A stretch of 11,434 bases of DNA. Source: Planctomycetota bacterium (GTDB taxonomy: Bacteria > Planctomycetota > UBA8108 > UBA1146 > JAJFFE01). Both the position numbers and the translations under genes were made by a program. The notes beneath the pieces are model-generated. The model was not told the DNA's origin and searched no databases. It saw only the letters and a program-made list of their open reading frames with translations. The stretch is from NCBI GenBank assembly GCA_020425835.1, contig JAGQRC010000044.1:1-11434 (forward strand), read 5' to 3'. Shown here in pieces: positions 1 to 6,176 of this stretch. Every line of letters begins with the position of its first letter. The stretch's first letter is position 1.

Positions 1-162
1 CGCGACGACAACGCGACCTTCGTGGTCGACAACGAGATCCCCGTTCCGCCGGGGCAGACCGCGTGCATCCATGGGCGGGGGCACAAGGTCACAGCCAAGG
101 GTGTCCAGCCTGGTGGGCCCCGGTGCGAATACTGGTGGCGGATCGATACCGGCTACCACTGA
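1..162 (+). CDS. 3' end of an unidentified protein (left-truncated)
   Basis: Frame 1 is open from the window edge to a TGA at 160-162 and encodes the last 53 residues of a protein. Third codon positions are almost all G or C, as in the clear genes of this window, and neither other plus frame looks as good. The segment begins RDDNATFVVDNEIPVPPGQ and ends EYWWRIDTGYH. It has three cysteines/histidines close together (ACIHGRGH) but no motif I can assign. No function is proposed. The gene is convergent with the FG-GAP repeat gene, and the 118-bp gap between them holds a strong hairpin. The start and most of the protein lie outside the window. Confidence 0.6.
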   Translation, partial: RDDNATFVVDNEIPVPPGQTACIHGRGHKVTAKGVQPGGPRCEYWWRIDTGYH

Positions 163-232
163 GGCGTCGTCCGCCGCATTTGGCATTTGCACGGTGGCTC
201 ATCGGGGGCTCCAGTACTGCACCGGCGCAAGT

Positions 233-267
233 CTTCGGCGGTCACCGCAGTGGGTGACCGCTGGAAG
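233..267. terminator. Hairpin between convergent genes, probable bidirectional terminator
   Basis: CGGTCACC (239-246) and GGTGACCG (253-260) are perfect 8-bp arms around a 6-nt loop. One further G-C pair (238/261) follows, then a small internal loop, then CTTC (233-236) paired with GAAG (264-267). It lies 71 bp after the stop of the left partial gene and 14 bp after the stop of the minus-strand gene. There is no good T-run on either strand, so this is a structural call rather than a textbook intrinsic terminator. Confidence 0.5.
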
Positions 268-280
268 CGGCGTGGGGTGC

Positions 281-2719
281 TCAGGGACAAGTCGGTGTGG
301 CGCACCCCAAAACCGGCCCCAGCGGGTCGATTCCGCAGTCGGGATGCGGCGCGGGAGGCGGTGGAGATCCCGCCGTGAACAGACTGGCCAGGGTGTAGAT
401 GGCATCGCCGAGATCGATGTTGGAGTCGCGGTTCGCATCGGCGGCGTCGAGACAAGACGGCGCAGCGCCCCCGGAGAAGAGGTAGCCGAGGCCGTACACC
501 GCATCGGCCACGTCGAAGAGCCCGTCGCTGTTGGCATCGCCGCGGATGAAGCTCGGTGTCGAGAGAACGCCCAACCGATTGAGGTGGACCGAGAGAACCG
601 TGGCAGTCCGACAAGGAACCGTGACGTCGAGCGAGCCGTTCCCGTCGAGATCGGCGAGGTCGACATCGCCCGGCTCGTCCGCGGCCTGGTATGCGGTGTG
701 AGTCGCGAAGACGGAGAGCGGATCTCCGAGGAAGACGGAGAAGTTCCAAGCGTCCTCGTTGCTGGCGACGAGATCGTCCGTCCCATCGTCGTTCAGGTCA
801 CCCACCGCCAGACGGCGCGCGGCGACGCCGACACCGAACGACTGAGCAGGCCCGAATGCCCCGCCCCCGAGACCGGGGAACAGGCAACTCTGGTTGAAAG
901 CATACGAGACGACGACATCGCTGGTCCCGTCACCGTTGAAATCCCCTGCGACGACATCGTACGCGCCGAGCGCCCCGGGGCAGCTCAGGAAGGGTTGCGC
1001 CACGAAGGTGCCGTCGCCGTTGCCCAATCCGATGAGGACCTGTGACGAGTTCCCGCTCGCGATCACCAGGTCGACGATCCCGTCGTTGTCGAAGTCGCCC
1101 GAGTCGATGGCTCGCGGCCCGAATCCCAGGGTCAGCGTGGAGGAAGCGGTGAAGCTCCCGGTGCCGTCGCCCAATCGAATGCGGAGCAGTTGGGTCTGGA
1201 ACTCCGAGATCACGATGTCCAAGAGTCCATCTTGATCGAGGTCGTCCATGACGATGTCCCGCCCGGCGTTCGACGGGAGGGTCACCGCCGGCAGCGGCGA
1301 GAGTCCGCCGCTCCCATCACCCAGGTAGACCCCGTACCCCGTGTTGAAGTCGACGGAGACGAGATCGACGTCACCGTCCTGATCGATGTCACCGGACGCC
1401 ATTCCCGTGGTGGCGGGCCCGGAGTCGACGGGCAGGGTCGGCGTGAAGTGGCCGGAACCATCGTTCACGTACAGTGTGAAGGTGTCGTCCCAGAGGTCGG
1501 AGAGGACAATGTCGGGCGCGCCGTCTCCGGTGAAGTCTGCGCACAGCGTCATATCGGGACGGGAGCCGGCAGCGTAGCTCGTCGCGGTCGGCTCGAAGCC
1601 CGAGACCGCATCGGCGAGAACGACTGCGACCGCCTCGGCCTCCCAACCCGCGAACGCGAGATCGTCCAACCCGTCGCTGTCGAAGTCCGCGAGCACGACT
1701 CCCCGGGTGAGACCACTGGTCTCCAGGGTCGTGAGCGCAAACGCACCCGTCCCGTTCCCGACGAGGACCGACAGTCCAGAAGTGTCGTGCGTCACGGCCA
1801 GATCGAGGACTCCGTCTCCGTTGACGTCGCCCGTCGCGACGCTGTTCGGCAAGGAGGCGATCAGGGAGACGTCGATGCCGGGCGCGAACGACCCGGCTCC
1901 GTCACCCAGATGTAGGCGGAGCGCATCGGTCGTCAACGCGACGTCGAGCGATCCATCGGCGTCGAAGTCACCGACCGCGACGTCTCTCGCGGACGGGCTG
2001 CTGACGAACTGGGCGGCTGCCAAGGCCCCTGTACCATCGCCGAGGAGCACCGAGAAGCCATCGTTGAAGGGCTGGACCGCCACCACGTCCGGGACGCTGT
2101 CGCCGTTGAAGTCGGCGACCTCGAGTCCTCGAGATTCCCCGACCGTCGGCACCAGGGCCTGAACGGTGAAGGACCCGCTTCCGTCGTTCGACAAGACCTG
2201 GACGCCGGCTGGACTCGCGATGGAGATCACGACATCGACGTCGCCATCGAGGTCCATGTCGGCTGCCCGAAGCTCCCAAGGGCCGCCGGCGACCGCGAGG
2301 GTCACAGCAGGCGCGAAGGAGCCCGTCCCATCTCCGATGAACACGGACAGGGCGCTGCCGAAGAGGTCGCCGACGATCACGTCCTGGATCAGATCGCCAT
2401 TGGTGTCCGCGATGGCGAGAGCCTGGGGCGTGGAACCCGCGCTGAGCGTTCCAACTCGGTCGAAGCTCCCATCGGTGTTGCCCTGATACACGTTGACGTT
2501 GCCGGAGAACCACCCTGCATCGCAGACGAAGTCCAAGAGACCGTCACCGTCGAGGTCACCGACCGCTACGTTCTCACAGGGGCCCAGAGTCGGGTACTGC
2601 GGCCGAGGGTAGAGGGGCTGTGAGTAGAGCGGCGCCGTGGCCCATACGGCCATGGCGACGAGGGGGGCGAGTGTCCGAACGAAGAGAACTGACCGGAGAG
2701 CGCGAGTGATGATCGACAC
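281..2719 (-). CDS. Exported FG-GAP/VCBS repeat protein with dockerin-like C-terminus
   Basis: An 812-residue protein. The N-terminus has basic residues (R6, R10, R15) and a hydrophobic stretch at about 17-30, a Sec-type signal peptide likely cut near residues 30-34. Fourteen DxDxDG-type calcium loops begin at about residues 55, 105, 154, 203, 251, 298, 345, 395, 444, 493, 542, 593, 641 and 690, always 47-51 apart. Each is followed by a hydrophobic strand (DVVxS type) and most by an LGDGTGSF-like turn, the pattern of FG-GAP/VCBS (integrin-alpha-like) propeller blades. Residues 726-812 hold two dockerin-like calcium loops (DANSDGLFDVAD and DANRDSNIDLGD), a proline-rich linker and a Cys tail ending CP. 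The start is GTG, chosen because AAGGAGG lies 5 nt upstream and the signal peptide begins there. It is divergent from the cohesin-like gene. The role is probably extracellular or cell-surface adhesion or binding; the ligand is unknown. Confidence 0.93.
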   Translation of the reverse strand: MSIITRALRSVLFVRTLAPLVAMAVWATAPLYSQPLYPRPQYPTLGPCENVAVGDLDGDGLLDFVCDAGWFSGNVNVYQGNTDGSFDRVGTLSAGSTPQALAIADTNGDLIQDVIVGDLFGSALSVFIGDGTGSFAPAVTLAVAGGPWELRAADMDLDGDVDVVISIASPAGVQVLSNDGSGSFTVQALVPTVGESRGLEVADFNGDSVPDVVAVQPFNDGFSVLLGDGTGALAAAQFVSSPSARDVAVGDFDADGSLDVALTTDALRLHLGDGAGSFAPGIDVSLIASLPNSVATGDVNGDGVLDLAVTHDTSGLSVLVGNGTGAFALTTLETSGLTRGVVLADFDSDGLDDLAFAGWEAEAVAVVLADAVSGFEPTATSYAAGSRPDMTLCADFTGDGAPDIVLSDLWDDTFTLYVNDGSGHFTPTLPVDSGPATTGMASGDIDQDGDVDLVSVDFNTGYGVYLGDGSGGLSPLPAVTLPSNAGRDIVMDDLDQDGLLDIVISEFQTQLLRIRLGDGTGSFTASSTLTLGFGPRAIDSGDFDNDGIVDLVIASGNSSQVLIGLGNGDGTFVAQPFLSCPGALGAYDVVAGDFNGDGTSDVVVSYAFNQSCLFPGLGGGAFGPAQSFGVGVAARRLAVGDLNDDGTDDLVASNEDAWNFSVFLGDPLSVFATHTAYQAADEPGDVDLADLDGNGSLDVTVPCRTATVLSVHLNRLGVLSTPSFIRGDANSDGLFDVADAVYGLGYLFSGGAAPSCLDAADANRDSNIDLGDAIYTLASLFTAGSPPPPAPHPDCGIDPLGPVLGCATPTCP

Positions 2720-2724
2720 GGCTG

Positions 2725-2731
2725 CCTCCTT
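2725..2731 (-). promoter_or_regulatory. Ribosome binding site fixing a GTG start
   Basis: Read on the minus strand, AAGGAGG lies 5 nt before the GTG at 2719-2717. It is a near-perfect Shine-Dalgarno sequence and is the reason for accepting the GTG start of the FG-GAP repeat gene. Confidence 0.8.
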
Positions 2732-2754
2732 GGGCCAATCGAAACGGAGAGTCG

Positions 2755-2760
2755 ATCATA
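2755..2760 (-). promoter_or_regulatory. Possible -10 box for the FG-GAP repeat gene
   Basis: On the minus strand this reads TATGAT, one mismatch from the sigma-70 -10 consensus, 35 nt before the GTG start. No clear TTGACA-like box is found 16-18 nt further upstream, so the call is weak. Confidence 0.2.
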
Positions 2761-2950
2761 GTCGTCGGCTGCCCGAATGACGTCGCGAGCCTCGCCGGAA
2801 AGGGTCGGTTTCCCAGCATTGACGCACGGCCTCGAGGGCAGGAGAGCACCCTGCCTTCGCGCGACGGGGTTCCCCGCGATAAGCCCAAGTCCAGTGTCCC
2901 TTTGAGACGCGCCTGTCACGGATGGCCGGCCGGAGACCCGCGACGGGCCC

Positions 2951-2986
2951 GTGATCCAGGCGTCGCTGGCTCCAGGGCGGGATCAC
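2951..2986. repeat. 7-bp inverted repeat upstream of the cohesin-like gene
   Basis: GTGATCC (2951-2957) and GGATCAC (2980-2986) are perfect inverted arms separated by 22 nt. They end 55 bp before the ATG at 3042. This could be an operator-like site or a chance pairing; there is no independent support. Confidence 0.25.
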
Positions 2987-3030
2987 CGCTAGGGTGGTGG
3001 CCCAGTGGGGGGCTCGGGAAAACAGGGCAG

Positions 3031-3036
3031 AGGAGG
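3031..3036 (+). promoter_or_regulatory. Ribosome binding site fixing the start at 3042
   Basis: AGGAGG lies 5 nt before the ATG at 3042. An in-frame upstream ATG at 2994 would add 16 residues rich in charged residues in front of the signal peptide, so the RBS and signal peptide together favour 3042. Confidence 0.8.
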
Positions 3037-3041
3037 CAAGA

Positions 3042-4379
3042 ATGGGAACGCGGACCGTGCTGCGGTGGAGTATCGCGATCGCGCTGTCGAAGCCCAACGT
3101 GGTTGCGCTCTTCGCGGGAGTCACGCTCCTCGCAGTCTCGAGCCCGGGGCTCTTTGCGCAAGGCAGCGACTACTCGCTCCAGTTCTTCAGCACCCCGGCG
3201 GTGATCGGGGAGTCCGAGTCGCTCTACGTCCGGCTCGACAACCCGAGCGGCGATGTCGTCCAGGGTTGGAGCTTCGGTGTGTGCTATGACGAAACGGCCG
3301 TGACCTTCACGGGGTTGAGCTACTTCGCAGCGTTCAGTCCGCCGGAGTTCGTCGAGTTCATCGAGGAGCCGGGGGGCTGGATCTCCAACGTGGTCCTCTC
3401 CTCCGCACCCGGCGTCGGCCTGCCGCCTTCGGCGCTGCCGAACTATCTGGTGGTCGCACACTACACCGCGCTCGGCCCGCCGCAGACCACGGAGTTCTGC
3501 TTCTGCGACGGACTCGGCATCCCGCCGTCGTCGATCGTGCTGAGCACGACCGCCGGTCCGGTGGTTCCCACCACCGCCTGCCTGTCGGTTCTCATCGCGG
3601 CCGCCCCCGAGTGGACCTTGGCACTCGAGGATCGAGAGCTCTACTACCCGCTGCCCGGCGGAGTCCGCGAGTTCGACGTGGTCGCGAGTCTCTCGGTCTC
3701 GGACGCTGCCTTCGGGAACCAAGCTGCGGGCTTCTCGTGTGGGGCGACTCACGATCCCGACCTCCTGGAGATCCAACTCGTTCGTCCGGTCGGCGTACTC
3801 TCCTACTTCGTCGGGGCGGTGCCTGCTTCGGCTCAGTTCTTCGGAGTGAGTTACTACGACGACAGCTGGACCTTGGGCGTGGTGTTCGGCGGCTTCTCGT
3901 TCCTCGAGTTCGGCACGGTGCCCGATCCCGTCTTCGCGGCGACCTACACGACCGTGGCGGGCGCGCTGTCCGGCGCGGACGTGACCACCTCCGCGGCGTT
4001 CGCCAGTGGGCTCGGTTCACCGCCGGTTCCCGTGACGATCGTTCTCGGAGGCGCGACCCACTCACTCACGACGGTCGACAGCACGATCACCCTGCACCCC
4101 TACGATGGAGACCTGTTCCGCCGGGGTGACTGCAACGATGACGGGACCCACAACATCGCCGACGGCGTGACCATGCTGACCGAGCTGTTCTCCGCAGGAG
4201 TGGCCGGACCTTGTCGGGCCGCGTGCGATACGAACGCCGACGCGCTCTACGACGTCGCCGATCCCGTCTATCTCTTCAACTACCTCCTCCTCGGCGGTCC
4301 GCCCCCCACCGCGCCGTTCGACGAGTGTGACGGCGACGCACAGGCGTGGACCTGCGACAGCTACACCAGTTGCCCTTGA
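3042..4379 (+). CDS. Exported protein with two cohesin-like segments and a dockerin-like C-terminus
   Basis: A 445-residue protein. Residues 1-40 form a signal peptide: R4 and R8, a hydrophobic stretch at about 19-32, and likely cleavage after FAQ. Residues about 43-185 and 190-350 look like two related beta-sandwich segments. Each has a strand like LYVRLDNPSG or EFDVVASLSV, then a GWSFGVCYD or GFSCGATHDP strand, the style of cohesin and related Ig-like domains. This assignment is by eye and tentative. Residues 360-445 hold two dockerin-like calcium loops (DCNDDGTHNIAD, DTNADALYDVAD), a PPP linker and a Cys tail ending SCP. The protein is cysteine-bearing, which suits an oxidising compartment. 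It is divergent from the FG-GAP gene and followed by a lipoprotein gene. Function is unknown; structural or scaffold roles are possible. The gene itself is certain, the cohesin label is not. Confidence 0.9.
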   Translation: MGTRTVLRWSIAIALSKPNVVALFAGVTLLAVSSPGLFAQGSDYSLQFFSTPAVIGESESLYVRLDNPSGDVVQGWSFGVCYDETAVTFTGLSYFAAFSPPEFVEFIEEPGGWISNVVLSSAPGVGLPPSALPNYLVVAHYTALGPPQTTEFCFCDGLGIPPSSIVLSTTAGPVVPTTACLSVLIAAAPEWTLALEDRELYYPLPGGVREFDVVASLSVSDAAFGNQAAGFSCGATHDPDLLEIQLVRPVGVLSYFVGAVPASAQFFGVSYYDDSWTLGVVFGGFSFLEFGTVPDPVFAATYTTVAGALSGADVTTSAAFASGLGSPPVPVTIVLGGATHSLTTVDSTITLHPYDGDLFRRGDCNDDGTHNIADGVTMLTELFSAGVAGPCRAACDTNADALYDVADPVYLFNYLLLGGPPPTAPFDECDGDAQAWTCDSYTSCP

Positions 4380-4403
4380 GCAACGCGCACGGCGCCGACG
4401 GAC

Positions 4404-4427
4404 ATCTCGACGCGCGAGCGTCGCGAT
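4404..4427 (+). terminator. GCGA-loop hairpin after the cohesin-like gene
   Basis: CGACGC (4408-4413) pairs with GCGTCG (4418-4423) around a GCGA loop of the stable GNRA type. ATC/GAT (4404-4406 with 4425-4427) extends the stem past one mismatch. It starts 24 bp after the stop codon at 4377-4379. There is no T-run, so it may act in termination or mRNA 3' protection rather than as a standard intrinsic terminator. Confidence 0.45.
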
Positions 4428-4458
4428 GCCGCTCGACAATCGAGGATCGGTCACGCAC

Positions 4459-4498
4459 CTCCGATGGCTGGGCCGCCGCTCGGCTCGGGCCATCGGAG
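4459..4498 (+). other. Long hairpin in the leader of the lipoprotein gene
   Basis: CTCCGATGGC (4459-4468) and GCCATCGGAG (4489-4498) are perfect 10-bp arms. Inside them GCCG (4472-4475) can pair with CGGC (4481-4484). It lies 79 nt after the preceding stop and 88 nt before the lipoprotein start. It may be part of the upstream gene's terminator region or a structured 5' leader; I cannot match it to a known riboswitch. Confidence 0.45.
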
Positions 4499-4574
4499 AG
4501 GAACAGAGGCGCCGCCGCGTGGCACGTCGATCGCATGGGACCCCTCCCCCGCCGAGAAAGTCCGACGGGAAGGG

Positions 4575-4581
4575 AAGGGAG
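4575..4581 (+). promoter_or_regulatory. Ribosome binding site fixing the lipoprotein start
   Basis: AAGGGAG lies 5 nt before the ATG at 4587. The longer in-frame reading from 4464 would put 41 Arg/Gly/Pro-rich residues before the lipoprotein signal and would cross the long hairpin, so 4587 is preferred. Confidence 0.7.
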
Positions 4582-4586
4582 TCCCC

Positions 4587-6134
4587 ATGCGATTCGGAGT
4601 CCTGGCCATCGGCGCACTCGCGCTCCTGAGCTCGTCGTGCCGCGTCAACCGAGAGATCCACCTCTGGCCGATCGTCGACTTGGAGCGCGAACCAGTCGCC
4701 GTCCCCGACGGCACATCCGAGCCCGCGCGGGAAGGCATCGAGCTCAGCCTCTTCTGGCCGCTCGGTCGGCTCGACACCACCGGGACGGCTCCCAAGCACT
4801 ACTTCTTCCCGCTGTATTCCTACAACGCAGAGAAGCACCGCGGCACCTTCCTGTCGGGCATCATTCGCTACCGACACGATGAGAAGCCGTCGTTCACGGT
4901 CCTCCCGTTCTACTGGTGGGGGCGGAAGTCGGACGACCACTCCTGGCATCATCTCTTCCCGCTCGTCGGACACTCTCGGGACGGCGACGTCTCCACGACC
5001 TACGTCGGCCCGTACATCGACTCGCGGAGTCCCACGAACTGGGTCCGCGGCCTCATGGTCCCACCCGTGCTGTTCTCGAGTACGAACGACCCCGAGAAGG
5101 ACGACGGCTGGTTCTGGGTCCTCAACGTGTTCCACTCTCGAAACAGCGGTCGACGGACCACTGCCGTGCTCCCGCTCTACATCGGAAGCGACAGCGAGAG
5201 CGACGATTCGTCGCAGCACTGGTCCTACCTCTTCCCGACGATCTACTGGCGCAACCGCGACGCGAACGGGGAGCGGGTCGAATCCGATCTCGTCGCCTGG
5301 CCGCTGGTGGAAAGCCATCGCGATCGCAAGGGGAACGCCTTCGATCTGCTGCGGGTGCCGACGCTCTCGTTCGACGGGCTCGGCCTCACGTCGATCTACG
5401 GTCGCGAGAGAACCGCGGAGGACGAGACTCGGCGTCTCGAACTCTTCCCGTTCTACACGGCCGGGAACGACCGTGGCTCCCACACCCGTAGCATTCCGCT
5501 CCTCGGTATCTCGTGGTGGGAGAACTGGGACGAGAGACGGTCACTCTTCTCATCCGATTGGCGAACGGAGGAGGCGTCGACCGGTTGGGCCGCGTGGCCG
5601 TTCGTCGCCCACTCCACATCCGCGGCGACGAACGACGGTGAGGAACGAGCGGTGCACACGCGGGCCCTCGCCGGACTCTACCGGCACGATCGCGACCCGG
5701 GGAGTTCGTGGCGGCTCGCACTCCTCTTCCCGTTCCAGGAGATCTCCGAGTCGAGTGTCGGGAACCGCGCGGCCCATCGTCTCTGGCCGCTCTACCGATA
5801 CGAGCGGCACGATCATGCGCGATCGTTCGTCGCCCTCGGCGAGTTCCTCGGACTGCGACACGGCACCGAGCTCGACGAGGATCCGTTCTTCTGGCTCCAT
5901 CCGGTCAGCTACCAGAGCACCGGTGACGGTGACCACGACTTCCGCGTCCTCTGGAAGTGGATCGAGTCGCGACGCGATGGCGACCGGAGACGGTGGGCGA
6001 TCCACCCTCTCGTCTATCGTCGCTCGAGCCCCGACGCCGAGCGGCTGCTCTTCCTCGGAGGACTACTCGGCCTCGGACGCGAAGAGAACCGGTCGTTCGT
6101 CCGGGTCCTGTGGCTGTTCGATCTGGGGCGCTGA
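4587..6134 (+). CDS. Lipoprotein with recurring FPLY-type beta-strand motifs, family not recognised
   Basis: A 515-residue protein. Residues 1-18 are a lipoprotein signal: MRFG, a hydrophobic run, then lipobox LSSSC with the lipidated Cys at 18. The rest carries about 17 short motifs of the form hydrophobic-aromatic-Pro-hydrophobic-hydrophobic/aromatic (LFWPL, FFPLY, VLPFY, LFPLV, VLPLY, LFPFY, AWPFV, LWPLY). The Pro residues fall near 28, 58, 75, 107, 125, 159, 196, 217, 239, 258, 288, 304, 338, 382, 401, 439 and 474. Gaps cluster near 16-22 and 30-38, as if a unit of about 17 residues were sometimes skipped. Charged, Gly/Asp/Ser-rich turns lie between, and Trp, Tyr and Arg are abundant. This suggests a repetitive all-beta protein anchored in the outer or inner membrane, perhaps barrel-like or propeller-like. 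No catalytic motif is visible. It is convergent with the flippase gene. Function unknown. Confidence 0.88.
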   Translation: MRFGVLAIGALALLSSSCRVNREIHLWPIVDLEREPVAVPDGTSEPAREGIELSLFWPLGRLDTTGTAPKHYFFPLYSYNAEKHRGTFLSGIIRYRHDEKPSFTVLPFYWWGRKSDDHSWHHLFPLVGHSRDGDVSTTYVGPYIDSRSPTNWVRGLMVPPVLFSSTNDPEKDDGWFWVLNVFHSRNSGRRTTAVLPLYIGSDSESDDSSQHWSYLFPTIYWRNRDANGERVESDLVAWPLVESHRDRKGNAFDLLRVPTLSFDGLGLTSIYGRERTAEDETRRLELFPFYTAGNDRGSHTRSIPLLGISWWENWDERRSLFSSDWRTEEASTGWAAWPFVAHSTSAATNDGEERAVHTRALAGLYRHDRDPGSSWRLALLFPFQEISESSVGNRAAHRLWPLYRYERHDHARSFVALGEFLGLRHGTELDEDPFFWLHPVSYQSTGDGDHDFRVLWKWIESRRDGDRRRWAIHPLVYRRSSPDAERLLFLGGLLGLGREENRSFVRVLWLFDLGR

Positions 6135-6158
6135 GGAAGACGCTTCGCGGGAGCGCCC
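6126..6158. terminator. Compound hairpin between convergent genes, probable bidirectional terminator
   Basis: GGGCGCT (6126-6132) and AGCGCCC (6152-6158) are perfect 7-bp arms. Nested inside, GAAG (6136-6139) pairs with CTTC (6143-6146) around ACG. The left arm overlaps the TGA of the lipoprotein gene and the right arm ends 18 bp before the end of the flippase gene. The position suits termination of both transcripts, though no T-run follows. Confidence 0.5.
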
Positions 6159-6176
6159 ATCCGAAGATTGCGAGGC

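Larger units (their letters stand above)
2720..3041. other. Divergent intergenic region (322 bp)
   Basis: This gap separates two divergent genes for exported dockerin-tailed proteins and must hold the promoters of both. ORFs crossing it show no signal sequence or recognisable domain and look like chance high-GC reading frames. Visible elements are the two ribosome binding sites at the edges, a weak TATGAT box for the minus gene and a 7-bp inverted repeat at 2951-2986. I see no RNA gene and no convincing -35 boxes. Confidence 0.6.

Noticed and set aside
71..1915. Long plus-strand ORFs (71-1045 and 1190-1915) opposite the FG-GAP gene
   Set aside because: They are antisense to a clear repeat protein and read as Arg/Asp/Val-rich shadow translations of the repeated calcium-loop codons, with no domain or signal.
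500..2600. Regularly recurring short DNA motifs (spacing near 147 bp), considered as a CRISPR or tandem repeat array
   Set aside because: The period equals the 49-residue protein repeat and the motifs are degenerate codons for the DxDxDG loops, so this is coding repetition.
281..4379. Cellulosome-type gene cluster
   Set aside because: Dockerin-like and possible cohesin-like modules are present, but there is no glycoside hydrolase, carbohydrate-binding module or scaffoldin-style array.
4062..5483. 473-residue minus-strand ORF spanning the end of the cohesin-like gene and the lipoprotein gene
   Set aside because: It covers two well-supported plus-strand genes and a hairpin-rich spacer, and has low-complexity Arg/Glu/Val composition typical of high-GC antisense frames.
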